A DNA stretch of 16,440 bases from Eubacteriales bacterium (lineage in GTDB: Bacteria; Bacillota_A; Clostridia; Christensenellales; Aristaeellaceae), in contig JAUMYC010000032.1 in the NCBI GenBank assembly GCA_030528845.1, positions 1 through 16,440 of the forward strand, given 5' to 3'. Made by a program: the position numbers and the translations under genes. Under the pieces are notes generated by a model, which ran no database searches, was not told the origin of the DNA, and worked only from the letters and a program-made list of their open reading frames with translations. Of this stretch, positions 6,133-12,223 are shown piece by piece (the stretch's first letter is position 1; each line of letters opens with the position of its first letter).

Positions 6133-7221
6133 ATGGATTCCAAGATTCGCATCGGCATTATCGGCACCGGCGGCATCGCCCACAACCATATGCGCTCCTA
6201 TCTTGAAATGGACGACGTGGAGATCATCGGCGCGTCCGATATCGTGCCGGGCAAGGCCCGCGCTTTTCTGGATGAATTCGGCCTGACGACCGTGCCGGAT
6301 TTCACCGACAACGATAAGCTGCTCGCCCTCAAGCCGGACGGCGTCTCCGTCTGCACCTACAACACCACGCACGACGTCTGCGCCATCGCCGCCATGAAGG
6401 CCGGCGTGAACGTGCTGTGCGAAAAGCCGATGAGCGTGACGCTCGACCAGGCCGTGGGCATGGCCCGCACGCAGAAGGAGACCGGCAAGATCCTCACCAT
6501 CGGCTTCCAGCCTCGCTACGGCGCCAACATGCATATGATCAAGGACCTCATCCAGGGCGGCGAGCTGGGCGACGTCTATTACATCCAGACCGGCGGCGGC
6601 CGCCGCAGGGGCATCCCGGGCCGCACCTTCGTGCATAAGAAATACGCGGGCGTGGGCTGTCTGGCCGACATCGGCTGCTACGGCCTCGATATGGCGCTCA
6701 ACTCCGTGGGCTATCGCAAGCCCGTCACCGTCTCCGCCTATGCCTCCGATCACTTCGGCAAGAACCCGAAGTATTATCAGGGCGAATTCGACGTGGACGA
6801 TTTCACCTGCGCGCTCATCCGCTTTGAAGACGGCCTCGTGCTGGACTTCCGCATGAGCTGGGCCATGCACATGGACACCATGGGCGACACCCTCTTCCTG
6901 GGCACCGAGGCCGGCCTGAAGGTCAAGAGCCCGAACCCGCATGTAAACTGGGGCGGCGCCTGGGACGGCGGCGTGGGCGATATCTACATGTACAAGGATA
7001 TCGGCGGCAACCAGGTGGAGATCAAGATCCCCAAGAAGGAAGAGGACAACAAGAAGGGCTTCTTCTTCCTCAAGTGCCGCGATTTTGTGGACGCCATCAA
7101 GACCAACGGCCCCTCCCCCATCCCGTGGGAGCAGATCATCTACAATCAGGCCATCATCGACGGCATCATCCGCTCCAGCGCCGCCAAGCGCGAGGTCGAA
7201 GTCGTCATCCCCGAGATCTAA
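6133..7221 (+). CDS. Gfo/Idh/MocA family NAD(P)-dependent oxidoreductase
   Basis: The 362-residue protein has the N-terminal Rossmann domain (GIIGTGGIAHNHM at 8-20), the family motif CEKPMS with Lys98, and a C-terminal alpha/beta domain beginning near residue 125. Enzymes of this family oxidise or reduce sugars, inositols or related polyols; the substrate cannot be told. At the usual aspartate-x3-histidine motif the sequence reads LADIGCYGLDM, so Asp179 is kept but Tyr183 replaces the common His. AGGAGG is 9 nt before the ATG at 6133. A strong hairpin at 7244-7279 follows the stop. No sugar transporter or catabolic partner is adjacent. Confidence 0.85.
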   Translation: MDSKIRIGIIGTGGIAHNHMRSYLEMDDVEIIGASDIVPGKARAFLDEFGLTTVPDFTDNDKLLALKPDGVSVCTYNTTHDVCAIAAMKAGVNVLCEKPMSVTLDQAVGMARTQKETGKILTIGFQPRYGANMHMIKDLIQGGELGDVYYIQTGGGRRRGIPGRTFVHKKYAGVGCLADIGCYGLDMALNSVGYRKPVTVSAYASDHFGKNPKYYQGEFDVDDFTCALIRFEDGLVLDFRMSWAMHMDTMGDTLFLGTEAGLKVKSPNPHVNWGGAWDGGVGDIYMYKDIGGNQVEIKIPKKEEDNKKGFFFLKCRDFVDAIKTNGPSPIPWEQIIYNQAIIDGIIRSSAAKREVEVVIPEI

Positions 7222-7243
7222 GAACCCCCTTCGCGTTTTCTTC

Positions 7244-7290
7244 CGCGCGCTCCTTCCGCATCTGCGGCAGGGGCGCGCGTATGTTTTTGG
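7244..7290 (+). terminator. Probable terminator after the oxidoreductase
   Basis: CGCGCGC (7244-7250) pairs with GCGCGCG (7273-7279), and an inner CCGC/GCGG hairpin continues the stem after a TCCT/AGGG segment. The tail TATGTTTTTGG is only partly U-rich, so termination may be incomplete. Confidence 0.55.
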
Positions 7291-7334
7291 CCAAAGAACG
7301 CCCGCATCCTCTCTATATCTTAACGCAGAGGGCG

Positions 7335-7340
7335 TATACT
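7335..7340 (+). promoter_or_regulatory. Possible -10 box for the panT-coaX operon
   Basis: A TATACT box lies between the upstream terminator and the operon, in the context GGCGTATACTGTG. No acceptable -35 is seen 16-19 bp upstream, so this is a weak call. Confidence 0.3.
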
Positions 7341-7412
7341 GTGCCTGTGTCGGTATCCGTTTTTTCGGAACCGGACCGCCCCCGGCATTGGAAACCCCAT
7401 GGAAAACGACGA

Positions 7413-7436
7413 CGGATATCCGCGCAGCGGAATCCG
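7413..7436 (+). other. Hairpin just before the panT ribosome site
   Basis: CGGAT and TCCG (7413-7422, with A7418 bulged) pair with CGGA and ATCCG (7428-7436), leaving a CGCAG loop. The hairpin ends three bases before GGAGG (7440-7444), close enough to influence ribosome access. A role is not proven. Confidence 0.35.
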
Positions 7437-7453
7437 AACGGAGGAATGTACGT

Positions 7454-8041
7454 ATGCACAACAAGATCCGCAACATGACCCTGACCGCCGTCTTCATCGC
7501 GCTCGTCCTTCTGCTCGGGCTCACGCCCATCGGGCTGATCCCGCTGGGCTTTGTCAACGTCACGATTCTGTGCGTGCCCGTCATCGTGGGCACTCTGCTG
7601 CTGGGCCTGAAGACGGGCCTTCTGCTGGGCGCGTGCTTCGGCGGCGTGAGCGCGCTGAGCGCCTTCGGTATCTACGGCACTCCCTCCGCGCTCGCGGGCG
7701 CGCTGGTGGCAGCCAATCCGCTGCTGGCGCTGGTGATGTGCTTTGCCCCGCGCCTGCTCGTGCCGCTGACGGCGCATCTGGTCTTCCGGGCGGTCTCGCG
7801 CGGGAAGGAGCGCTCGGCCAAGGCCGTGCCCCTCGCCGCAGCTGCCGGCTCTCTGACCAACACGGTGTTTTATCTCGGGCTGATGCTGCTCTTTTATATC
7901 CTCTGCGGCATCGAATCCGACAAGGTGCTCGCGCTCATCGGCGGCACCGGCCTTATCGCCGGCTCGGCGGAAGCCGTCGTCGCTGCGGTGATCTCCACGC
8001 CCGTGCTCGCCGCCCTCTGGAAGGTGCAGCGGCGCGGATAA
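7454..8041 (+). CDS. panT: ECF transporter S component, probably for pantothenate
   Basis: The 195-residue protein is almost wholly hydrophobic, with about five to six membrane segments, as in substrate-binding S subunits of energy-coupling factor transporters. The N-terminal half (MTLTAVFIALVLLLG at 8-22, then PLGFVNVTILCVPVIVG) is typical of the family. It would bind vitamin outside and use a shared EcfA-EcfA-EcfT module, which is not in the window. Pantothenate is inferred because coaX follows 42 bp downstream. The ATG at 7454 follows GGAGG by 9 nt; the longer open frame upstream has no membrane-protein character. Another vitamin or small-molecule specificity remains possible. Confidence 0.75.
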   Translation: MHNKIRNMTLTAVFIALVLLLGLTPIGLIPLGFVNVTILCVPVIVGTLLLGLKTGLLLGACFGGVSALSAFGIYGTPSALAGALVAANPLLALVMCFAPRLLVPLTAHLVFRAVSRGKERSAKAVPLAAAAGSLTNTVFYLGLMLLFYILCGIESDKVLALIGGTGLIAGSAEAVVAAVISTPVLAALWKVQRRG

Positions 8042-8083
8042 CGCGCCCGGCCCCCGCAAAAGCTGCAAAGGAGTTTGGCAACT

Positions 8084-8860
8084 ATGCTTCTCACTCTCGA
8101 TATCGGCAATACCAACATCAAGACCGCGCTCTTCCGCGGCGAGGAAATGGTGCATTACTGGCGCATTTCCACCAGCCGCATCACCACCTCGGACGAATAC
8201 GGCATCCTGCTGATGAACCTCTTTCGCAACGAGGGCCGCAAGGTCGAGGACGTGGACGGCATCATGATCTCCTCGGTCGTTCCGCAGGTGAACTATACCA
8301 TCGAGCACATGTGCCGCAATTATTTCCGCAAAAACCCCATTTTCATCGGCCCGGGCATCAAGACGGGCATCAACATCCGCTATGACAACCCGCGCGAGCT
8401 GGGCGGCGACCGCATCGCCAACGCCGTGGCGGCCTATACCCTCTACGGCGGCCCCTGCATCACCATCGACTTCGGCACCGCCACCACCTTCGGCGCCATC
8501 TCCGAAAAGGGCGAGTTCCTCGGCGGCGCGATCTGCCCCGGCCTGAAGCTGAGCTCCTCCGCGCTGGTCGAAACGGCCAGCAAGCTGCCCCGCTTCGAGC
8601 TCGTGCGGCCGGACAGCGTCATCGGCAAGAACACCATCACCAACATGCAGAGCGGCATGATCTTCGGCCACGTCGGCCAGGTGGATTATCTCGTGCGCCG
8701 CATGAAGGAAGAGCTGGGCGCGCCGCACGCCAAGGTCATCGCCACGGGCGGCATGGCCGTGCTCATCGCCGAGGAGACCGACGTCATCGACGTGCTCGAC
8801 GGCCTGCTCACCCTCAAGGGCCTGCGCCTCATCTACGAAAAAAACGCCCAGCAGGGCTGA
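8084..8860 (+). CDS. coaX: Type III pantothenate kinase
   Basis: The 258-residue enzyme phosphorylates pantothenate with ATP, the first committed step of coenzyme A synthesis in the cytosol. It belongs to the ASKHA fold. Family motifs are LTLDIGNTNIKTALF (3-17, phosphate loop), ISSVVPQ, PRELGGDRIANAVAAY, CITIDFGTATTFGAI (catalytic Asp region) and VIATGGMA near the end. Type III enzymes escape feedback by CoA and need a monovalent cation. Length matches the family. ATG at 8084 is chosen because AAAGGAG is 10 nt upstream; the TTG at 8075 touches that site. The gene sits between the S component and a cupin in one operon. Confidence 0.95.
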   Translation: MLLTLDIGNTNIKTALFRGEEMVHYWRISTSRITTSDEYGILLMNLFRNEGRKVEDVDGIMISSVVPQVNYTIEHMCRNYFRKNPIFIGPGIKTGINIRYDNPRELGGDRIANAVAAYTLYGGPCITIDFGTATTFGAISEKGEFLGGAICPGLKLSSSALVETASKLPRFELVRPDSVIGKNTITNMQSGMIFGHVGQVDYLVRRMKEELGAPHAKVIATGGMAVLIAEETDVIDVLDGLLTLKGLRLIYEKNAQQG

Positions 8861-8891
8861 TCAAAAACACACGCACAGGAGGAACAACGCC

Positions 8892-9233
8892 ATGATCACC
8901 AGAAAAGCCGACCACGCCATCGACATCCGCAACCAGATGAGGGGCGGCAGCGGCGACGTGCGCCTCGAGGCGCTCATGCCCCAGCTCCCCAACAAGACCC
9001 GCCTCTTCTCCACCATCACCCTCGCCCCGGGCTGCTCCATCGGCGTGCACGAGCACACCGGAGAGACCGAGCTGTTCTACTTCGCCTCCGGCTGCGGCCG
9101 CGTCTGTGACGACGGCGAGTATTACGACGTGCAGGCCGGCGACGCCATGTCCACCGGCTCCGGCCACAGCCACGGCGTGGAAAACACCGGCACGGAAGAT
9201 CTCGTGCTCGTCGCCGTGATCATTCTGGACTGA
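8892..9233 (+). CDS. Small single-domain cupin
   Basis: The 113-residue protein is one cupin barrel. Motif 1 is HEH at 53-55 with Glu60 and Gly67; motif 2 is GDAMSTGSGHSHGVEN (83-98) with His94, having Gly in place of the usual Pro. These residues would hold one metal ion, so an enzyme or a metal-dependent binding role is possible. The ATG is preceded by AGGAGG, and the gene follows coaX by 31 bp, so it is probably the last gene of the operon. The substrate is unknown, and nothing ties it directly to pantothenate. Confidence 0.85.
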   Translation: MITRKADHAIDIRNQMRGGSGDVRLEALMPQLPNKTRLFSTITLAPGCSIGVHEHTGETELFYFASGCGRVCDDGEYYDVQAGDAMSTGSGHSHGVENTGTEDLVLVAVIILD

Positions 9234-9262
9234 GCCCCGTCCGCATAACCCCCACCTCTTTG

Positions 9263-9299
9263 CAGCAGGCCGCGCAGCGCGCGCGGCTTGCTGTTTTTT
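9263..9299 (+). terminator. Strong intrinsic terminator of the panT-coaX-cupin operon
   Basis: CAGCAGGCCGCGC (9263-9275) pairs with GCGCGGCTTGCTG (9281-9293) over 13 bp with a single G-U pair, loop AGCGC, followed by six T. Confidence 0.93.
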
Positions 9300-9349
9300 C
9301 GGCCTCATGAGAAAATAAAACCACTGTCAGGAAGGGAGGCGACCATATC

Positions 9350-9799
9350 ATGCACAGAAAAACGATCTGCCTCGCAGCCGTCTGCGCGGCGCTGCTCGTC
9401 TGCATCCTCGCCTACTTCCGGCCGCTCTCGTTTTCGGGCGTCGTGGGAGAAGACGCCGAGCTCCAAATGGTCCTCAGTACGTTTCGAGTCGACAACGGCC
9501 GGCCGTTCATCGACGTCGCCGAATATAAAACCATCACCCAAGAGCAGCACAGCTCTCTCCTGAGCGCGTTGGGGCAGCACTCCTACAGGCGGACCTTCGG
9601 CACGCCGTTCTCCGACGGCACCGCGAACGATGTGGGAGAGAAAATGCTCTCCGTCCATGTGTTTGACGGCCTTTCCGGCGTGAACAGCATCACCATAACG
9701 TCGGCGGGGCATGTTCTGATCAACGACAAAAGCTACGCCATGCAGGACGCGGCGCGGCTGATCGAACAGCTCGTCGGGGTCGTGGAACAAACCGGCTGA
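9350..9799 (+). CDS. Small membrane-anchored or secreted protein of unknown function
   Basis: The 149-residue protein starts MHRKT followed by a hydrophobic stretch (about 6-22), which is a signal peptide or membrane anchor without a clear cleavage site. The remaining 120 residues look like an alpha/beta domain; it shows pairs such as QMVLSTFRVDNGRPFIDV and DGLSGVNSITITSAGHVLIN that suggest beta strands, and a C-terminal helix. No catalytic motif is visible. GGGAGG lies 10 nt before the ATG. Codon use is somewhat less GC-biased than its neighbours. It is followed 32 bp later by the YdcF-like gene and is probably co-transcribed with it. Confidence 0.7.
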   Translation: MHRKTICLAAVCAALLVCILAYFRPLSFSGVVGEDAELQMVLSTFRVDNGRPFIDVAEYKTITQEQHSSLLSALGQHSYRRTFGTPFSDGTANDVGEKMLSVHVFDGLSGVNSITITSAGHVLINDKSYAMQDAARLIEQLVGVVEQTG

Positions 9800-9831
9800 C
9801 CTACGAAGCGCCTGCAGAGAGGTGAAACAGC

Positions 9832-10437
9832 ATGCTCGTATCCCAGATCACCGAAAAAGACCTGACGCGCGAGACCATAGACCGGCTTTTGTTTCAAACC
9901 CCGGGCGACACGGGCGAAAGTGCCGACTGCATCATCGTGTTAGGGAGCGAAAAGGCCGCAAAATACAGGCTGCCCGCGGCGGTCGAAGCGTACCGGGCGG
10001 GACGCGCAAACAAGATCATGCTCTGCGGCGGCGTGCTGCGGAATTTTCCTGCCGGAATCTGCACCGAAGCCGAGCACATGCGCGCTGCGGCGCTGGAGGC
10101 GGGCGTGCCCGACGAGGACATCCTCACAGAAAATTCCTCACAGAACACGATCGAAAACATCCTCTTTGCGCTGGTCGAGCTGCAGCGCGCGTTCCGGCTC
10201 AACAACGTGCGCAGGGTGCTACTGGTCACGACGGCCGTTCACATGCGGCGCAGTCTGGCCATCGCAAGATACCTGTTCCCGGCGCATATCGCCGTCATCC
10301 CCTGCCCGGCCAACGACCAAAACACAAGGCGCGAGAACTGGATGCTCACGCCGCAGGGCGTCGAACGGGCCAAGGCCGAAGCCATGAACATCGTCCGCTG
10401 CGTAAGCAACGGCCTCTTTCCGGATTTTGAAATTTAG
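9832..10437 (+). CDS. YdcF/DUF218 family protein
   Basis: The 201-residue protein has the DUF218 fold: ADCIIVLGS (31-39), then LPAAVEAYRAGRANKIMLCGG (split around residues 47-67), TEAEHM (78-83), ENSSQNTIENI (100-110) and VTTAVHMRRSLAIAR (about 132-146). These conserved blocks form the predicted active pocket. The family includes SanA and ElyC, which affect the envelope, and YdcF, which binds S-adenosylmethionine. This copy lacks a membrane anchor, so it should be cytosolic. GAGAGGTG lies 7 nt before the ATG. The function is not established. Confidence 0.85.
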   Translation: MLVSQITEKDLTRETIDRLLFQTPGDTGESADCIIVLGSEKAAKYRLPAAVEAYRAGRANKIMLCGGVLRNFPAGICTEAEHMRAAALEAGVPDEDILTENSSQNTIENILFALVELQRAFRLNNVRRVLLVTTAVHMRRSLAIARYLFPAHIAVIPCPANDQNTRRENWMLTPQGVERAKAEAMNIVRCVSNGLFPDFEI

Positions 10438-10495
10438 CTTTGACAGACCGACAAAGGGAGCGCGCTTCCCCGCCATATAGATAGGACACCATAAG

Positions 10496-10534
10496 ACAGT
10501 ACCGGGGACAGCGAGATGCTGTCCCCGGTACTGT
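10496..10534. repeat. 39-bp perfect palindromic repeat
   Basis: A 17-bp arm beginning ACAGTACCGGGG and its exact reverse complement flank a GAGAT loop. There is no T-run on either side, so it is not a standard terminator. The core GTACCGGGGACAG resembles REP-type sequences associated with tyrosine transposases, from memory. Its perfect arms suggest recent arrival or active selection. Confidence 0.7.
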
Positions 10535-10613
10535 AAAGGCGGATTTTGTGTGATGGAATATCAGAAAACCGGTCGATAAGCTTGAATAGGCCCAATGGAT
10601 GCGCCGCGCCAGT

Positions 10614-10708
10614 GCCTCCCCTGTGTAAGGGGAGGTGCCCCGCAGGGGCGGAGGGGTCGTCATTCCCTCAGGCAGCTTCGCTGACAGCTCCCTTTACACA
10701 AGGGAGCC
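10614..10708. mobile_element. MITE-like element with hairpin-forming inverted ends
   Basis: The 95-bp unit has inverted ends of 24 bp (10614-10637 and 10685-10708) that match at 20 of 24 positions. Each end also folds alone: CCTCCCCT/AGGGGAGG around GTGTA, and GCTCCCTT/AAGGGAGC around TACAC. Inside are GCCCC/GGGGC around GCA and the AGC-TTC-GCT hairpin. The sequence type is familiar from Firmicutes genomes as a dispersed non-coding repeat. No coding capacity. Confidence 0.7.
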
Positions 10709-10731
10709 TTTCCGAAACCGGTACATATTGC

Positions 10732-10769
10732 AAAAAAACCGACCTATGATCGTAACCATAGGTCGGTTT
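10732..10769 (-). terminator. Terminator of the FliB-like gene
   Basis: A perfect 13-bp stem, AAACCGACCTATG (10736-10748) with CATAGGTCGGTTT (10757-10769), is followed on the minus strand by a run of T. It lies 61 bp beyond the stop of the minus-strand gene. Confidence 0.88.
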
Positions 10770-10830
10770 AACTATTCTACGGATACCCGGTAAAACGCAC
10801 CTCTTTTCTGTTCGTCAGTTCAAGGCCCGT

Positions 10831-12033
10831 TCACACAAACAGCAGCATGTCTCGCAGGCGCTCCGGCGCTCCGAAGCTCCCCTCGCGCATCAATTCCGCG
10901 CAGCGCCGGTCAAACCCGCTGTGCTCCGTCAGCCGCATCACCCGCGCGACCACGGAGCTCGGCTCGCCCTCCTGCGCGCAGCAGACCGCCGCGAATTTCG
11001 TCAGCGCATAGCAGGCGGAGAAGACGAGCGCCTCCTCCCGCAGCCCGGCCAGCCGTCCGGAAACGGGCACGCGCGCGTAGAAGGCGTAATTTGCCATGAG
11101 CCGCTCCCAATGCGCCTGCCACAGCGGGTGACTGCGCTCGAAGCGCTCCTTCAGCGCGGCATAGGCGTGCGCCGCGCGTGCAAGCGCCTCCTCCGACCAG
11201 TCCGCGCGCTCCTCCGGCAGGCCGAGCGCGCGCGTGAGATGCTCCCAGAGCGTGCCGTACGGCTCTCTTCCCGCAAAAAACGCGCCGCACAGCGCCAGCG
11301 GCGCAGCGAGATGCACCCAGTCGGGCGCGGGGGCGCAAAACTGCCGCGGCATAAACTCCTCCTCACGCGCAGGCTCCTGTTCGTAGGGGCGACCCTTGCG
11401 GTCGCCCGACCAGCGCGCAAGCTCCCGCCGCAGCCCGGCGGCCCCGCCCGCCTCCTCACACTCCTGCAGCCGCTGCAGCAGCGCGGCAAGCTGCGCCATT
11501 CTCTCCGGCAGCGAGACCTCCCTCCGCTGCAAAAGCCGCATGAACGCCGTGCGCAAGAGAACCGTCCGCCGCAGCGCGCCATCCCCGCAAGGCTCGCCCT
11601 GCGGCCATTCCCGCTGCACGAAGCCCAGTGGCTCCTGCGCGGCAAAGAGCAGCTCCGCCACGGCCTCGCAGCTGGCGGAGAAGGCGACCTCGCAGGCGTA
11701 ATCCGCGCGCACGCTGCGGGGGTATTCCCGACACACGGCGGGCAGCGCCTCTTCGCCGCATTCCGCCTGCAGCGCGCACAGCCCGTCCCGGCGCAAAAGC
11801 GGGCAGTCTCCCCGCTCCGTGCGCACGAACACGGCGCGCGCTCCGTCTGCGCAAAGGGCCAGCGCGCCCTGCAGACGCTGCGCAAGGGCGGCGTTTTGCT
11901 CCAGCGCGCGCAGCCGCTCGTATTCCTCCCGCCGCAGCTCGATCCGCCAGCCGCTGCAGCAGCTCATTTTGCAGCCGCCCGCTTTGCAGGCAAAATGCCC
12001 GCTGTAATCCGGCGTCCAATACTTCGCCGCCAT
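10831..12033 (-). CDS. FliB-like cysteine-rich protein (lysine-N-methylase family)
   Basis: The 400-residue protein has the N-terminal cysteine pattern of FliB-type lysine-N-methylases: FACKAGGCKMSCCSGWRIEL (14-33) with Cys16, Cys21, Cys25 and Cys26, then CPLL (Cys77), LCAL (Cys86) and LPAVCREYPR (Cys101). These cysteines likely hold an iron-sulfur or metal centre. FliB methylates flagellin lysines in Salmonella, but many Clostridia carry such proteins without flagella, so the target is open. The chosen ATG (12031-12033) directly precedes the conserved region; the frame upstream to 12111 lies in promoter sequence. Residues 209-217 (SGDRKGRPY) are encoded by a copy of the palindromic repeat seen at 40-65. 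It is a single gene with its own promoter and terminator. Confidence 0.78.
   Translation of the reverse strand: MAAKYWTPDYSGHFACKAGGCKMSCCSGWRIELRREEYERLRALEQNAALAQRLQGALALCADGARAVFVRTERGDCPLLRRDGLCALQAECGEEALPAVCREYPRSVRADYACEVAFSASCEAVAELLFAAQEPLGFVQREWPQGEPCGDGALRRTVLLRTAFMRLLQRREVSLPERMAQLAALLQRLQECEEAGGAAGLRRELARWSGDRKGRPYEQEPAREEEFMPRQFCAPAPDWVHLAAPLALCGAFFAGREPYGTLWEHLTRALGLPEERADWSEEALARAAHAYAALKERFERSHPLWQAHWERLMANYAFYARVPVSGRLAGLREEALVFSACYALTKFAAVCCAQEGEPSSVVARVMRLTEHSGFDRRCAELMREGSFGAPERLRDMLLFV
11383..11408. repeat. Repeat half-element inside the FliB-like gene
   Basis: These 26 bases are identical to 40-65 and 135-160, the left hairpin end of the 60-bp element. Read on the minus strand they encode GDRKGRPY in frame with the gene, so the insertion has not disrupted it. 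Only the left half of the element is present. Confidence 0.9.
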
Positions 12034-12081
12034 TCTCTTTCCCCGCTCTCCTCCGCCGCAGACGCGCGTTTTTCCCCTGCG

Positions 12082-12111
12082 ATTATAGCACCGCGCCCTT
12101 CCCCTGCGCAA
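12082..12111 (-). promoter_or_regulatory. Promoter for the FliB-like gene
   Basis: On the minus strand TTGCGC (12106-12111) precedes TATAAT (12082-12087) by 18 bp, and TGC directly before the -10 gives an extended -10. The leader would be about 40 nt. Confidence 0.7.
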
Positions 12112-12149
12112 ACCTTACGCAAAACAATCTTCCCCGGCGCGCGTTTTCG

Positions 12150-12158
12150 TGGTATGAT
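12150..12158 (+). promoter_or_regulatory. Extended -10 promoter for the M14-like gene
   Basis: TGG followed by TATGAT (12153-12158) is an extended -10 box; the -35 region (TTCCCC) is poor. Start of transcription would be near 12165, about 60 nt before the ATG. Confidence 0.5.
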
Positions 12159-12223
12159 GGGATATGCTGCTAAAAAGAGGCAGAAATAACGCCACGCACG
12201 ATACGCAAAGGAGGCGCTTTTGC

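Larger units (their letters stand above)
10438..10830. other. Repeat-rich intergenic region between convergent genes
   Basis: These 393 bp contain no gene. In order they hold a 39-bp perfect palindrome (10496-10534), a MITE-like element with hairpin ends (10614-10708), and the terminator of the minus-strand gene (10732-10769). The 8-mer AAACCGGT occurs on both sides of the MITE-like element (10566-10573 and 10715-10722). Confidence 0.8.

Noticed and set aside
5998..7593. Upstream extension of the tadA frame (683 codons in total, minus strand)
   Set aside because: It runs antisense to the oxidoreductase and the start of panT, lacks family motifs, and tadA homology begins at 5997 with a ribosome site. 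Long antisense frames are expected in GC-rich coding sequence.
9822..10430. Alternative plus-strand frame over the YdcF-like gene
   Set aside because: It is a different frame with an Arg- and His-rich product without motifs; the frame starting at 9832 has the DUF218 motifs and the ribosome site.
10440..10475. Promoter starting with TTGACA after the YdcF-like gene
   Set aside because: The only AT-rich box downstream (TATAGAT) is about 31 bp away, far beyond a functional spacer, and no gene follows on that strand.
10921..12189. Plus-strand frame of 422 codons opposite the FliB-like gene
   Set aside because: The minus strand has the conserved cysteine pattern, promoter and terminator; the plus frame is a shadow.
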